Positions 1-10,557 of a DNA stretch of 64,000 nt are shown one piece after another. Positions within the stretch are counted from its first letter, which is position 1. Each line of letters starts with the position of its first letter. Origin of the DNA: Sulfurovum sp. Lineage in GTDB: Bacteria > Campylobacterota > Campylobacteria > Campylobacterales > Sulfurovaceae. Where the stretch lies: contig JAMORY010000002.1 in assembly GCA_027063305.1 (NCBI GenBank), forward strand, positions 1-64,000. Reading direction: 5' to 3'. The notes under the pieces were generated by a model. It saw only the letters and a list, made by a program, of their open reading frames with translations. It had not been told where the DNA came from and searched no databases. The position numbers and the translations under genes are program-made.

Positions 1-126
1 AACCTCTTCTTGGCTACTGTTTTTATGGCAAGAATATATCTCATCTCTTGCTATCTTACCCATATCAAGTTAGAAGAGAGAAAAAAATATGCCGATATTT
101 ATCTGATGATTTACAGGTTGTGGTAG
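1..126 (+). CDS. C-terminal fragment of an unknown, possibly membrane, protein truncated by the window edge (...NLFLATVFMARIYLISCYLTHIKLEERKKYADIYLMIYRLW*)
   Basis: Open frame 1 from the first base to TAG at 124-126 with a protein-like hydrophobic/charged pattern; too short to identify. Confidence 0.3.
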   Translation, partial: NLFLATVFMARIYLISCYLTHIKLEERKKYADIYLMIYRLW

Positions 127-208
127 AGTTGGAGTGTTAGAATAAAGTACCTTGAAACGGTGGTAGGTTTTTCAGGGGCGACTATTTATACTGAATCAAT
201 CTGCAGAA

Positions 209-226
209 GGTAGGCTGAAGCCTACC
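209..226. repeat. Short hairpin GGTAGGC-TGAA-GCCTACC (REP-like or terminator-like)
   Basis: Perfect 7-bp inverted repeat with a 4-nt loop in an intergenic region. Confidence 0.5.
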
Positions 227-572
227 CTACGAGATAATACAGCAATAATTAACTTATCCTCCATATGCTAATATACCCCTTAGTTTGTACGTGTCATCTA
301 TTTATAGCTTTTTAAACTTGTCTATAATAAAGCTTTACTCTTGATCTGTCTTCGTGCTAAACGCTGATTTTTGCATATGCTTTACTTATGAATTTAACAC
401 AGCTACTTTATGATTTTATGTTTTATTTAGATAAAAGTAATATAAAGTATAACAATTTATTAAATTAATTAATAATTTATTCAATCTTTTACAAATTAAG
501 TATCTACTTAGGAATTCTATTCTAAACTTGTTTCACATGTTTTTGGACACATTAAAAATAAAGGAGTAAAAC

Positions 573-2051
573 ATGACTAAAATCATTCGTACATCGCTTG
601 TAGCAGGACTGATGCTAACTGGTGCTAATGCAGCCGCATCCAATGCTTCTCTCGAAGCTAAGTTGAATACTTTGGAGCAAGAGCTCGCAACGGTAAAGAA
701 GCAGCTAAAATCTCAAAAGAAAAAACTTAATAAAGTAAAAGCACATGATGCAAACGATAATCTTAAGTGGGGTGTTGATCTTAGAACGGCAGTAGACCAT
801 TTAAGTTATGATATGGCAGATAGTTCTACAAGGGATAACAATGCGCTTATGTCTTTAAGATTATGGTTGAATATGGCATATGCACCGGATAGCCATAATA
901 TCTTCAAAGGACAATTGTCTATGAACAAAGCCTTTGGAGCGGATTTTGGTACGGTTAATGGTGACTATAGAGCGTTCAGTATGGGATCACTATTTGACTG
1001 GACAGGAAACGAAGCTCTTTCTGACAATACACTCAAAGTGAAAGAGGCGTATTGGCTTTACTTGGGTGATAACCTCTTTGGTACGGATATTCCTTGGACA
1101 TTCAGTGTTGGACGTAGACCATCTGTTGGTGGATTCTTAGCGAACTTTAGAGAAGACGATGCTGCGAAATCTCCACTTGGTCATAACATCAATGTTGAAT
1201 TTGACGGTTTGAGCTCTATGGTGAAGTTGGAGAATGTCACAGGTGTTAGCGGAATGAGTTTTAAAGTGTGTATCGGTCGTGGTTCTACTAATGCAACACC
1301 ACTTTTCAGTGATGCAACGTCATATGCTGAGGATAACGGACTTGATAGTGTCGATCTGGTTGGATTTATCTTCGTACCATATGATGATGGGCAATTTGTT
1401 GTGAAAACGAATTGGTTCAAGGCATTTAATCTTCCTGGTGCAACGATGGATCAAAATATGACTATTACTGGTTTCCAGGAAGAGGGTGATATGCAAGGTG
1501 CTGCCATCTCCGTATTGGTTGACGGTATTACAGAGGATGGATACTTCTCTGATGTCAAGGCATTTGCATCATTTGCGTGGAGCCAGACACAGCCGGATGC
1601 CGGAAATGCAATGCTTGGCTCAACTGATGACGAGAGTGGTACTTCTTATTGGTTAGGTGCATTACTTCCCGTAGTCGAAGATGGCGTTCTAGGTGTGGAG
1701 TATAACCATGGTAGTAAATACTGGAGATCGTTCACGTACGGTGAAGATACAATGATCGGTTCGAAGCTGGCTGCACGTGGTGATGCATATGAAGCATACT
1801 TTACATATAAGATCAATAAAGCTCTATCTGCACAGATCAGATATACAAGAATCGATTACGACTATACTGGAAGTAACGGATTCTTTGGGAATACCACGGG
1901 AAATGCTATGAAAATTGATGATGTTAAACGTGGTGCAGCTGCATATGATGCTGGTTATATTACACCTGAAACAACAATGGCAAAAAATATGCTACCTAAC
2001 ATTGTTGAGTCAGCACAGGATCTAAGATTTTATATTCGTTATAGATTCTAA
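573..2051 (+). CDS. Outer-membrane porin-like protein (DUF3373 type)
   Basis: Signal peptide, N-terminal coiled coil (LEAKLNTLEQELATVKKQLK), beta-rich body, C-terminal ...RFYIRYRF with terminal aromatic residue. Confidence 0.75.
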   Translation: MTKIIRTSLVAGLMLTGANAAASNASLEAKLNTLEQELATVKKQLKSQKKKLNKVKAHDANDNLKWGVDLRTAVDHLSYDMADSSTRDNNALMSLRLWLNMAYAPDSHNIFKGQLSMNKAFGADFGTVNGDYRAFSMGSLFDWTGNEALSDNTLKVKEAYWLYLGDNLFGTDIPWTFSVGRRPSVGGFLANFREDDAAKSPLGHNINVEFDGLSSMVKLENVTGVSGMSFKVCIGRGSTNATPLFSDATSYAEDNGLDSVDLVGFIFVPYDDGQFVVKTNWFKAFNLPGATMDQNMTITGFQEEGDMQGAAISVLVDGITEDGYFSDVKAFASFAWSQTQPDAGNAMLGSTDDESGTSYWLGALLPVVEDGVLGVEYNHGSKYWRSFTYGEDTMIGSKLAARGDAYEAYFTYKINKALSAQIRYTRIDYDYTGSNGFFGNTTGNAMKIDDVKRGAAAYDAGYITPETTMAKNMLPNIVESAQDLRFYIRYRF

Positions 2052-2060
2052 GAAGTTTCT

Positions 2061-2089
2061 ATATGAAGAGAAGATTTTTCTCTTCATAT
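2061..2089 (+). terminator. Strong hairpin terminator after porin
   Basis: Perfect 12-bp stem ATATGAAGAGAA/TTCTCTTCATAT directly downstream of the stop codon. Confidence 0.8.
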
Positions 2090-2210
2090 ATCATTTTACC
2101 TCATTTCTATTTTCAGAAAAAATGATTTAAAATCATTTTTTTTCACTTTTTTCCTCATTTTTTCTTTTTATAATCCTTTATATTTTATTATAGTTCACTA
2201 TTCAAAGCAG

Positions 2211-2222
2211 TTTTGCTATAAT
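2211..2222 (+). promoter_or_regulatory. Sigma70-type extended -10 (ttttgcTATAAT)
   Basis: Consensus TATAAT preceded by TTTTGC, about 33 bp upstream of the DUF302 ORF. Confidence 0.55.
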
Positions 2223-2254
2223 AGAGTTACTTTAAATATAAACAAAGGAATACA

Positions 2255-3199
2255 ATGAAAGTAATAAAAAACTTACTTATCGCTTTGATGGTTATTAGTG
2301 GATTGAGTGCTGCTGATAAAGCATTTAAAACAGATGTCCGTGTATGGCAGGCAGATAACAGTGATGGGAAGATCACACCAAAAACAGTGGAAGAGGCATT
2401 TGCCAAAGCCGGGTTTGTGATCGCTGCAAATAACGATATGAACTTCCCGTTCAAAAGAGACTTTAAAAAGACACATATGGATGTATATAACCTGATGGTT
2501 GTATTTAGAAAAGACACGGCATTGGCATTGGCTGAGAAGTATCCTGATATTGGACTCTTTACGCCACTAAGTATGTCTATCTATACACCAAAAGGTGAGA
2601 AGACGATCTCAGTTGCAACACTGAGACCAGAAGTAATGGCGGAGATGATGAATATCCCTGCGGATAATCCGGAGATGGTCAAACTTGGAAAGAAGATTGA
2701 AGAAGCATTGAAAGCAGCAATGCCTCATGGTAAGTTTATCGAGTTACCATATACATCTAAAAAGTCGGATAAAGAGGTTATCACGCGTATTACCATGCAA
2801 CAGCAAGGTGATGATTGGGAAGATGCTAAAGATGACTTTGAAACGGCATTTGAAGAGAAACTGGCACCGAATGGATTTGTTATGGCAGGCTTTACGGATC
2901 TAAATTATGATTTTGATGAACATGATAAAGATTGGTATCTTTTCTATGATGTATATTCGATCTGTAAGATAGCTGTTATTTATGAAGTATCCAAACTTCA
3001 TCCTGAAGCCGGTGCATTTGCCCCATGTTCTGCATATAAGTATCAGAAAAAAGATGAGAAGACCATTCATATGGCATTCCCGAATGTCTATAAATGGATC
3101 TCCTCTTTGGATATTAAGGACAAAGCCTCTTTAGATGTTCTTATGGATGCACAGACAAGATTTGAGAAGATGCTTGAAGAGTTGAAGGCTGGGGAGTAA
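2255..3199 (+). CDS. Exported protein with two DUF302-like domains
   Basis: Signal peptide; duplicated pattern EEAFAKAGFVIAANNDMNFPFKRDF / ETAFEEKLAPNGFVMAGFTDLNYDF. Confidence 0.7.
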   Translation: MKVIKNLLIALMVISGLSAADKAFKTDVRVWQADNSDGKITPKTVEEAFAKAGFVIAANNDMNFPFKRDFKKTHMDVYNLMVVFRKDTALALAEKYPDIGLFTPLSMSIYTPKGEKTISVATLRPEVMAEMMNIPADNPEMVKLGKKIEEALKAAMPHGKFIELPYTSKKSDKEVITRITMQQQGDDWEDAKDDFETAFEEKLAPNGFVMAGFTDLNYDFDEHDKDWYLFYDVYSICKIAVIYEVSKLHPEAGAFAPCSAYKYQKKDEKTIHMAFPNVYKWISSLDIKDKASLDVLMDAQTRFEKMLEELKAGE

Positions 3200-3243
3200 T
3201 CCCTCGGTCTTTCTGAAGTTAAGTTCAGATCCAAGAGAAGGTA

Positions 3244-3678
3244 TTACTTGATATAGATATCTTCTCCTGACGTGATCTCTCCCCCTTTTACTACTTTTGC
3301 AAAAATACCCCTATCATCCTTTAGTAGTTTTGGAATACGTTTATCAAGTGTTGCAAGATGTTTGCATAGTGTACATCCTTGTGTGATCTCCAGAATGGTC
3401 TCTCCCATAGAGAGCTGCGTACCGGGCTCAAGATGATATGGAGATTCAGATACAAGAAGGTTCTCTCCCAGGTAGCCTTTAGGAAGGGTAATGCCCAGTT
3501 CTCTTTCGACCAAACGATAACTGTCGCTTGCTGTGATCAGGATCGCACGTTCATTGTTCTTATCGTAATGTTTATCATCCAGTATACCTTTTGTATCGAC
3601 AAGAAGCGTATCTGTGGCTACCTGCTCTTTATCATCAGATACTTTAAAAAGAGAAAGGATCGTACCCAGCTTTTTCAT
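3244..3678 (-). CDS. MOSC domain-containing protein
   Basis: MKKLGTILSLFKVS...LGENLLVSE...LSMGETILEITQGCTLCKHL...DDRGIFAKVVKGGEI is MOSC-like; ATG at 3678 preferred over the longer ORF start. Confidence 0.75.
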   Translation of the reverse strand: MKKLGTILSLFKVSDDKEQVATDTLLVDTKGILDDKHYDKNNERAILITASDSYRLVERELGITLPKGYLGENLLVSESPYHLEPGTQLSMGETILEITQGCTLCKHLATLDKRIPKLLKDDRGIFAKVVKGGEITSGEDIYIK

Positions 3679-4027
3679 ATAAATGGTCCTTGATGCACTT
3701 AGTGATATAAGCAACAATTCTAACATATTATCATTAGCGCACTATTAACATGGATGGAACTAATGGTGTGGTAATGTTATTTAGCTATACTCCCGCCTTG
3801 AAGACCATAAAAAGATGGATTGGACTGATGATTGAAATCTATTTAATTGATTTTTCTAAGTAAAAGATAAAAATTTGTATATATATTGTGAATAGTTTAT
3901 AAAAAATTATAGTATTTTAATCAAATCCTTGACATTTTCAATTGGTTTCTAATACAATCAAATACATTGGCATTTCTCCTTTGTTCGGCAGAGGTGGGTG
4001 TTACAAAAAGTACAATAAGGAGGTAAT

Positions 4028-5350
4028 ATGACGAAGATAAGTAAAGCTTCTGAGACAGAGAATATCGTCTCCGGAAGAAGAGACTTTTTTAGAAAGTCAG
4101 CCGTATTTTCAGTCAGTGCGATGGCGGCCGCAAGTGTGATGGCACCGGTAAAGATTGATGCAGAAGAGCTGAAAGGTGACCCTGCGATTTTGGAAGAACA
4201 ACCATGGGGGACAACATTTGGATTTCCTGTAACCCATAACCTGTATGGACAGCCTTCACCGTATGAGCATAATGTTACGAGAAGAAACACAAAGCTACTC
4301 TCTTCAGGGAACTGGTATGCATCTATCGCGATGTGTCCGATCCAAGATATGAACGGGATCATTACTCCTAACGGTCTATTCTTCAGCCGTAGCCACGGGG
4401 GTACGGCCGAGATCGATCCAAATAAACATCGTTTGATGATCCATGGGCTTGTTGAAAAGACCTTGGTGTTGACAATGGATGAGTTGAAGCGTTATCCAAG
4501 TGTAAGTCGTATTCACTTTATCGAATGTCCGGCCAACGGTGGACCTGAGTGGAGAAACCCGCAATTCCCATCGATCCAGTTTGCAAAAGGGATGATGAGT
4601 TGTGCGGAGTGGACAGGTGTTTACATTAAAGACATTCTCAAAGATCTCGGTCTTAAACCAAATGCAAGATGGATGCTTGCCGAAGGTGCGGATAACTCGC
4701 ATATGGGTAGAACGATCCCTATCGATAAAGTACTTGACGATGCAATGATCGTATGGGCACAGAACGGTGAAGCGCTTAGGCCAGAGCAAGGGTATCCTAT
4801 CAGACTGCTTGTCCCGGGATGGGAAGGAAACCTTTGTGTCAAATGGCTTTGTCGTCTTGAATTTGCAGATGAGCCTTTCTATGCAAAAGAAGAGACAGCT
4901 AAATATACAGCATTGAAGAAATCGGGTAAAGCGATCCAGCACTTCTATGCGAACGAAGTAAACTCAGTGATCACCTCTCCTTGTCCTGAGAAACCATGGA
5001 CAGACTTGAAAAAAGGTGACATTGTGGAGATCGAAGGTCTTGCATGGTCAGGTATGGGTACGATCGAAGGTGTTGATATTACGTTCGACGGTGGTAAGAA
5101 CTGGGTTGAAGCAAGTCTTAAAGGTCTTGTATTGCCAAAAGCATGGACACGTTTCAGCTTTATCTACAAGTGGGACGGTAAGCCGATCATTCTCGGAAGC
5201 CGTGCAAGAGATGATGCAGGACATATCCAGCCTACTGTCAAGCATGAGAGAGAAGTCATGGGTGTTGAGTCGGTATACCATAGAAACGGTATCCATACAT
5301 GGGAAGTAACAGCAAAAGGGGAGGTGAACAATGTTCAAGTCTTATCGTAA
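4028..5350 (+). CDS. soxC: Sulfite dehydrogenase / sulfane dehydrogenase molybdopterin subunit SoxC
   Basis: Tat signal RRDFFRK; sulfite-oxidase fold motifs (HFIECPANGGPEW, LVPGWEGNLCVKWL); followed by diheme SoxD. Confidence 0.93.
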   Translation: MTKISKASETENIVSGRRDFFRKSAVFSVSAMAAASVMAPVKIDAEELKGDPAILEEQPWGTTFGFPVTHNLYGQPSPYEHNVTRRNTKLLSSGNWYASIAMCPIQDMNGIITPNGLFFSRSHGGTAEIDPNKHRLMIHGLVEKTLVLTMDELKRYPSVSRIHFIECPANGGPEWRNPQFPSIQFAKGMMSCAEWTGVYIKDILKDLGLKPNARWMLAEGADNSHMGRTIPIDKVLDDAMIVWAQNGEALRPEQGYPIRLLVPGWEGNLCVKWLCRLEFADEPFYAKEETAKYTALKKSGKAIQHFYANEVNSVITSPCPEKPWTDLKKGDIVEIEGLAWSGMGTIEGVDITFDGGKNWVEASLKGLVLPKAWTRFSFIYKWDGKPIILGSRARDDAGHIQPTVKHEREVMGVESVYHRNGIHTWEVTAKGEVNNVQVLS

Positions 5351-6461
5351 TATTTTGTTGTCCGCAGCGATTATAGCAGCTGCTTCAACAACACTGTTTG
5401 CAGGAAGTGATGCGTCACGTACCTATGCAAACGGGAAAAAGGTTATTGACGGAGGTTCTACCTACCCTGTCAAGAAAGGCAAAACCTCTTCTTACTATGT
5501 GAATGAAAAAGCACATAAGACAGCGTTTCATATGGGAAGACCTGCTACGGCAGACGAGATCAAAGCATGGAATATCGATATAATGCCTGATGGTACCGGA
5601 CTTCCTGAAGGAAAAGGTACGGTAGAAGAAGGTGATGCGATCTATGAAGAGAAGTGTGCGGCTTGTCACTTTGACTTTGGTACAGGTGGTGCAGGGTATC
5701 CGGCACTTCAAAAGGGTAATGCATATGAGGGACAAAAGTCACTGACAAACCAACGTGTTGACGGTAACGATGAAGGTCCTATCAGAGTATTTGGAACCTA
5801 CTGGCCAAGAGCGAGTACGCTATGGTGGTATATTAAAACAGGTATGCCTCATCCGGCACCTCTATCTTTGAGTGATGATGAAGTCTATGCATTGTGTGCA
5901 TATATCATCTCTATCAATGAGCTTGAGATTGATGGTGAAGAGTTGGATGATGAGTATGAACTTAACAGAGAGAAGTTCTTGAAGCTCGTTATGCCGAACA
6001 AAGATGGGTTTATTCCAAAGATCGACGGCAAGAACGGATTGGAGAATACGCGTAAGTTCTTTAATGACTTCAGTAATTACGGTAACGGTACACGTTGTAT
6101 GAAGAACTGTTTTGACGGTGAGCCGAAGATCGCAAGGATCCAAGGTGTAGGTATCAGTGACTACCAACCGCCGTTGTCGAACAAAAAAGACCTTCCTCCG
6201 AAAAAAGAGGGTGCAGGTGGAGAACATCCTGGAAAGAAAGCCTATGAAGCATCATGTTCTGTCTGTCATGGTACCGATGCAATGGGTGCACCGATGGTAG
6301 GAAACAAAAAAGCCTGGGAAGCTATCTTGAAGAAAGGGATCGATAAGGTATATCATAATGCGATCCACGGAATTAACGGTATGCCTCCTAAAGGTGGAAC
6401 ATCACTTCCGGATGAGAAGATCAAAGAGATCGTAGATTATATGGTAAGTGAGGCGAAATAA
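5331..6461 (+). CDS. soxD: SoxD diheme cytochrome c
   Basis: Signal peptide, two CXXCH motifs (CAACH, CSVCH), overlaps soxC. Confidence 0.9.
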   Translation: MFKSYRNILLSAAIIAAASTTLFAGSDASRTYANGKKVIDGGSTYPVKKGKTSSYYVNEKAHKTAFHMGRPATADEIKAWNIDIMPDGTGLPEGKGTVEEGDAIYEEKCAACHFDFGTGGAGYPALQKGNAYEGQKSLTNQRVDGNDEGPIRVFGTYWPRASTLWWYIKTGMPHPAPLSLSDDEVYALCAYIISINELEIDGEELDDEYELNREKFLKLVMPNKDGFIPKIDGKNGLENTRKFFNDFSNYGNGTRCMKNCFDGEPKIARIQGVGISDYQPPLSNKKDLPPKKEGAGGEHPGKKAYEASCSVCHGTDAMGAPMVGNKKAWEAILKKGIDKVYHNAIHGINGMPPKGGTSLPDEKIKEIVDYMVSEAK

Positions 6462-6523
6462 CTTCACAGTTATTTCACAATATGAAAGGTATAATTACAT
6501 AGAAGGGATCCAGACCCTTTTAT

Positions 6524-7018
6524 GTGATACTAACTCAGCTAATTCAGAGAAAAGGAATGAGAATGAACAGAAGAAATTTTATTGGTTTTGGTGTGTTGGC
6601 TATGGCGACATTGCCGGCAACATTGAGCGCATTGAGCAGCATCGACTTCAGAAAAGAGAAGCCGGATGTATGGACAGCACATACAGTAGATGATGCGATC
6701 AAAGCAATGTACGGTGATATCAAGCCGGCAGAAAGCGGTGTAACGGTTAAAGCACCAAAAGTAGCAAGTAACGGTGGTGCGATCCCTGTGACCGTAAAAT
6801 CAGATATCCCTGCAAAAACAGTAGCGCTTTTCCAAGATGCGAACCCTGAAGCGACCGTATGTGTCTATAACTGTGATAAAGATTCTATCATCGACTATTT
6901 CTGTAAGATCAAGATGAAAAAATCCGGTACGATCATTGCAATCCTTGAAGGTCAGGACGGAAAATTCTATAAAGGTTCTATCTCGCTAGAAGTGGCACTT
7001 GGTGGATGTGAAGGTTAA
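6524..7018 (+). CDS. soxY: Thiosulfate oxidation carrier protein SoxY
   Basis: Tat-like signal (NRRNFIGFG), SoxY fold, C-terminal swinging-arm Cys (VALGGCEG*); soxZ follows. Start likely at ATG 6536 or 6542. Confidence 0.9.
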   Translation: MILTQLIQRKGMRMNRRNFIGFGVLAMATLPATLSALSSIDFRKEKPDVWTAHTVDDAIKAMYGDIKPAESGVTVKAPKVASNGGAIPVTVKSDIPAKTVALFQDANPEATVCVYNCDKDSIIDYFCKIKMKKSGTIIAILEGQDGKFYKGSISLEVALGGCEG

Positions 7019-7064
7019 TCCTTACAACAGATAAAGAAATAGAAAAGATAAAGGAATATCAATC

Positions 7065-7367
7065 ATGGGTAATATGAAAATCAAAGCAAAAGAGAAAAAC
7101 GGGATCGTAAAAGTTAAAGTCATGGCAAAGCATGACATGCTTACATATGATCAAGCAAAGAAAAAAGGTAAAGAGGCGAACTTTATTACGCACATTACCG
7201 CAAAAGTAGAAGATAGGGTCGTTTACGATGTCTCTACAAGTCAGTTCTGGTCAAAGAACCCTATGTGGAAGTTTAAGTTCAGAGGGAATGATAAAGGGAA
7301 AAAACTTACTATTACATGGACAGACCTTTCCGGTAAGAGTGTAACAGAAAGTAAAAAGATCAAGTAA
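7065..7367 (+). CDS. soxZ: Thiosulfate oxidation carrier complex protein SoxZ
   Basis: Typical 100-aa SoxZ (FITHITAKVEDRVVYDVSTSQFWSKNPMWKFKF). Confidence 0.93.
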   Translation: MGNMKIKAKEKNGIVKVKVMAKHDMLTYDQAKKKGKEANFITHITAKVEDRVVYDVSTSQFWSKNPMWKFKFRGNDKGKKLTITWTDLSGKSVTESKKIK

Positions 7368-7377
7368 TCTTTTTCTT

Positions 7378-7403
7378 CAGAACGGGGAATCTCCCCCATT
7401 CTG
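7378..7403 (+). terminator. Hairpin terminator after soxZ
   Basis: Inverted repeat CAGAACGGGGA/TCCCCCATTCTG (one mismatch). Confidence 0.6.
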
Positions 7404-7414
7404 AGCGATGTGTA

Positions 7415-7882
7415 CTAAACTAGTGCACTCACTTCGAACCAGTAAGGTTCATGGCGGATCAGTGTCGCCTCTTTTCTTCGTTGGAAGTGTGCTTCCATAT
7501 CAAAATCATCCGATCCATACCCCTCTTTATACTCTTCTATGAATGTGGCATAGTCACTCTCTTTCATCGCACTGATCTCATAGATGACCCTATGGTAGCA
7601 TCGGTCATGTTCTGTGATCGTTTCCCGCTCTTTCTCATTGAGGTTGATACTGCCGTAGCGTTGGGGTTCGGGTTGTGTGATACTCATTTCCAAATAGGCG
7701 CGCATGGATGCGAGCATGTGTTCGATCTGGGAGAGTGGCAGGTTATTGGGATTGCTTTGGATGATCGTAGCATCGTCTTTGTGGTACCCCCACCCCCCAA
7801 CTACTGGAAGTTTCGTATCGAAAGCTGCCTCGATAAGTGTGGCTATCTTTTCATCGCTTGATATGGGAGTAAATGGTGACAT
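7415..7882 (-). CDS. Conserved hypothetical protein
   Basis: 155-aa ORF, good coding pattern; antisense ORFs in the same interval look spurious. Confidence 0.55.
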   Translation of the reverse strand: MSPFTPISSDEKIATLIEAAFDTKLPVVGGWGYHKDDATIIQSNPNNLPLSQIEHMLASMRAYLEMSITQPEPQRYGSINLNEKERETITEHDRCYHRVIYEISAMKESDYATFIEEYKEGYGSDDFDMEAHFQRRKEATLIRHEPYWFEVSALV

Positions 7883-7988
7883 AAGTATCCTTTTTAATCG
7901 TGATAGAATATGAATGGGTGGAATTTCATAGTTTGTATACTATTATAACGTATAGACTCAAACAAAAGAGGATAGCAGGAGTAGTAGG

Positions 7989-8951
7989 ATGAATAATATA
8001 CATAGGTATTGGTTGATCTTGGTTATAGTGGTCTATGGGTATGGTTTTGAGCTTGGAAAGTATGGAAATTTCGCGTTTGAACGTGTACACAAGAACGTTT
8101 ATGTGATGCATGGGCCAGTAACGGAACCTAACAAAGAGAACGAGGGGTTCATGAACAACCCTGCCATCATAGAGGGGAAGCATGGATTGATCGTGGTTGA
8201 CCCCGGAGGGAACTACCGTGTAGGGAAGAAAGTATTGGCAGAGATTATAAATGTAAGCCAAAAGCCGATCATGGCGATCTTTAATACCCATAAGCATGGT
8301 GATCATTGGTTTGCCAATAAAGCGATGGTAGAGGCGTATCCTCATGCTGTGATCTATGCGGATGAACATATGATCGAAGAGGCAAAGGCGGGTGAGGCGG
8401 AGAAGTGGTATCGTATTCTTGATAGAATGACGGGGAATCTTGAAGGAACCAAAGCCTTTGCCTATCCGACCAAAGCATTGAAGATGGGTGATCGTATTGA
8501 GATAGATGGAGAAATGTTCGTGGTTAGGCATCCTAAAGCAGCACATACCGATACCGATCTTTTGATCGAACATGTCAACTCCGGTACGCTCTTCTTAGGT
8601 GATAATGTCATGGTTGGGCGTTTTGGGGCGTTTGATGCCTCTTCAAGTATTCTTGGTAACAAGGAGTTACTTGAAGAGATCATGCAGGAGAAGGAGATGG
8701 CATATTATATCCCCGGGCATGGGATATCGGGAGAGAGAGGTCGTGTGGTCGAACCATATTTGACCTATCTGCGAACGATCACGGAGGAGATGAAGCGTGC
8801 CTATGTGGATGAGGTGGAGCCTTATGAAGTGATAGACCGTGTAAAGAGCCGCTTGAAAGTATATGAGAACTGGGATGGAATAGGGCATACATTGGGAAGG
8901 CATTTGGATAAAGTCTATGCAGAGATAGAGGAGCAGGATGATGCGTCATAG
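7989..8951 (+). CDS. Metallo-beta-lactamase fold hydrolase (SoxH-like)
   Basis: N-terminal hydrophobic signal; THKHGDHW metal-binding motif, FLGDNVMVGRFGAFD, YIPGHG. Confidence 0.85.
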   Translation: MNNIHRYWLILVIVVYGYGFELGKYGNFAFERVHKNVYVMHGPVTEPNKENEGFMNNPAIIEGKHGLIVVDPGGNYRVGKKVLAEIINVSQKPIMAIFNTHKHGDHWFANKAMVEAYPHAVIYADEHMIEEAKAGEAEKWYRILDRMTGNLEGTKAFAYPTKALKMGDRIEIDGEMFVVRHPKAAHTDTDLLIEHVNSGTLFLGDNVMVGRFGAFDASSSILGNKELLEEIMQEKEMAYYIPGHGISGERGRVVEPYLTYLRTITEEMKRAYVDEVEPYEVIDRVKSRLKVYENWDGIGHTLGRHLDKVYAEIEEQDDAS

Positions 8952-8980
8952 ATTGGGGCTATCCCAACCGTAAGGTGTTT

Positions 8981-10048
8981 TTAGAGTCCTGCTTCTTGGA
9001 TCGCTTCGGCTTGTGCATGTGCAATAAGCGGATCGATAACGAGTTTGAGATTCCCATTGTTCATAACATCGTCCAGTGCGTAGAGTGTCAATCCGATACG
9101 GTGGTCGGTAAGACGGTTTTGCGGGTAGTTGTAGGTTCTGATCTTCTCGGAGCGATCTCCCGAACCTACTTGTAGTTTACGCTGTCCTGCCGTCTCGTCA
9201 AGCTGTTTTTGAAGCTCAGCTTCATAAACACGTGCTTTAAGCACCTTCATCGCTTTATCACGGTTTTTATGCTGAGACTTTTCATCCTGTATCGCAACGA
9301 CTATACCGGTAGGGATATGGGTTAGACGTACGGCAGAGTCAGTGGTGTTGACCGATTGCCCTCCACATCCGCTTGAGCGGTAGACATCCATCTTGATCTC
9401 GTTGGGTTTGATGTCCACTTCGACATCATCGACTTCGGGGATGACAGCAACTGTAATAGCGGAGGTGTGGACACGCCCTTGTGTTTCGGTGTCAGGAACA
9501 CGTTGTACACGGTGAGTTCCCGCTTCATATTTGAGCTTGGAGTAGACCCCGTCCCCTTTGATCATGGCGATGAGCTCTTTATAGCCACCTGCCGTTCCGT
9601 CACTGGAACTGACGATCTCTACCTTCCATCCCATCTGCTCGGCAAAACGGCTGTACATTCTAAAGACATCGGCAACAAAGAGTGCACTCTCATCCCCGCC
9701 TGCACCGGCACGTAGCTCAAGGTAGATGTTCTTATCATCATTCTTGTCTTTAGGGATCATCAATACCTTGATCTCATCTTCAAGTTTCGGTAGCATGGGT
9801 TCAAGTTCGGAGAGCTCCTCTTTTGCCAAGTCTCCCAGTTCAGGATCGCCCAAAAGCTCTTTATTCTCTTCGATCGCTTCGGAGGTTTCGATATAGAGCT
9901 TGGCCTTCTCTACAAGTTCCGTCAGCCCTGACTGCTCTTTGCTAAGTTCGGTCATACGGTTGATATCTGAAGCGATATCGGGAGAACTTAGAAGTTCGCT
10001 GATCTCATTGTATCGGTCTATAAATGGTTGAAGTTTTTCTTTGAACAT
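8981..10048 (-). CDS. prfA: Peptide chain release factor 1
   Basis: GGQ motif in [24 protein letters not shown]; full-length RF1. Confidence 0.97.
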   Translation of the reverse strand: MFKEKLQPFIDRYNEISELLSSPDIASDINRMTELSKEQSGLTELVEKAKLYIETSEAIEENKELLGDPELGDLAKEELSELEPMLPKLEDEIKVLMIPKDKNDDKNIYLELRAGAGGDESALFVADVFRMYSRFAEQMGWKVEIVSSSDGTAGGYKELIAMIKGDGVYSKLKYEAGTHRVQRVPDTETQGRVHTSAITVAVIPEVDDVEVDIKPNEIKMDVYRSSGCGGQSVNTTDSAVRLTHIPTGIVVAIQDEKSQHKNRDKAMKVLKARVYEAELQKQLDETAGQRKLQVGSGDRSEKIRTYNYPQNRLTDHRIGLTLYALDDVMNNGNLKLVIDPLIAHAQAEAIQEAGL

Positions 10049-10116
10049 AGGCGTTCTTTGTATTGAATTTTAAATTATTTAGTGTTTAGAAAGGGCGAGA
10101 GGGGTTCGAAGACTGC

Positions 10117-10386
10117 TTACGCAGCTTCGATACTGTTTACCATTTTGTGAAGACGGCTTACTTTTCTTGAAGCGGTTTGCTTTTTGATGAAACCTTTGCT
10201 AACCATAGCGTGGATTTTTTTGTTCGCTACTTTGAAAGCTTCTACCGCTGCTGCTTTGTCACCAGCTTCTACCGCTTCAGTAACCGCTTTTACGATATTT
10301 TTGAAACGTGTTCTGTAGTATCTGTTTCTTTCCGTTCTCTTTGCCGTTTGTAAAATACGCTTTTTCGCTGACTTGTTGTGTGCCAT
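10117..10386 (-). CDS. rpsT: 30S ribosomal protein S20
   Basis: [30 protein letters not shown]. Confidence 0.97.
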   Translation of the reverse strand: MAHNKSAKKRILQTAKRTERNRYYRTRFKNIVKAVTEAVEAGDKAAAVEAFKVANKKIHAMVSKGFIKKQTASRKVSRLHKMVNSIEAA

Positions 10387-10557
10387 AGTTAGGATTCCTT
10401 TTGGATTATGATAATGTTATCACCCAAATAAAGAGTGAAAATAGTTCGCGAATAATATCCAAAAAAAGATTAAATATATATTAAGAGATGGAAATGAAGG
10501 GAGGTTAATGATATTTCGATAAAATTAAGCCTATAGAATATTGAATAAGGATGAAAT

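Noticed and set aside
4376-4942. 188-aa minus-strand ORF within soxC
   Set aside because: Antisense to conserved SoxC; no supporting motif
7926-8573. 215-aa minus-strand ORF within the MBL-fold gene
   Set aside because: Shadow of a gene with the canonical HxHxDH-type motif
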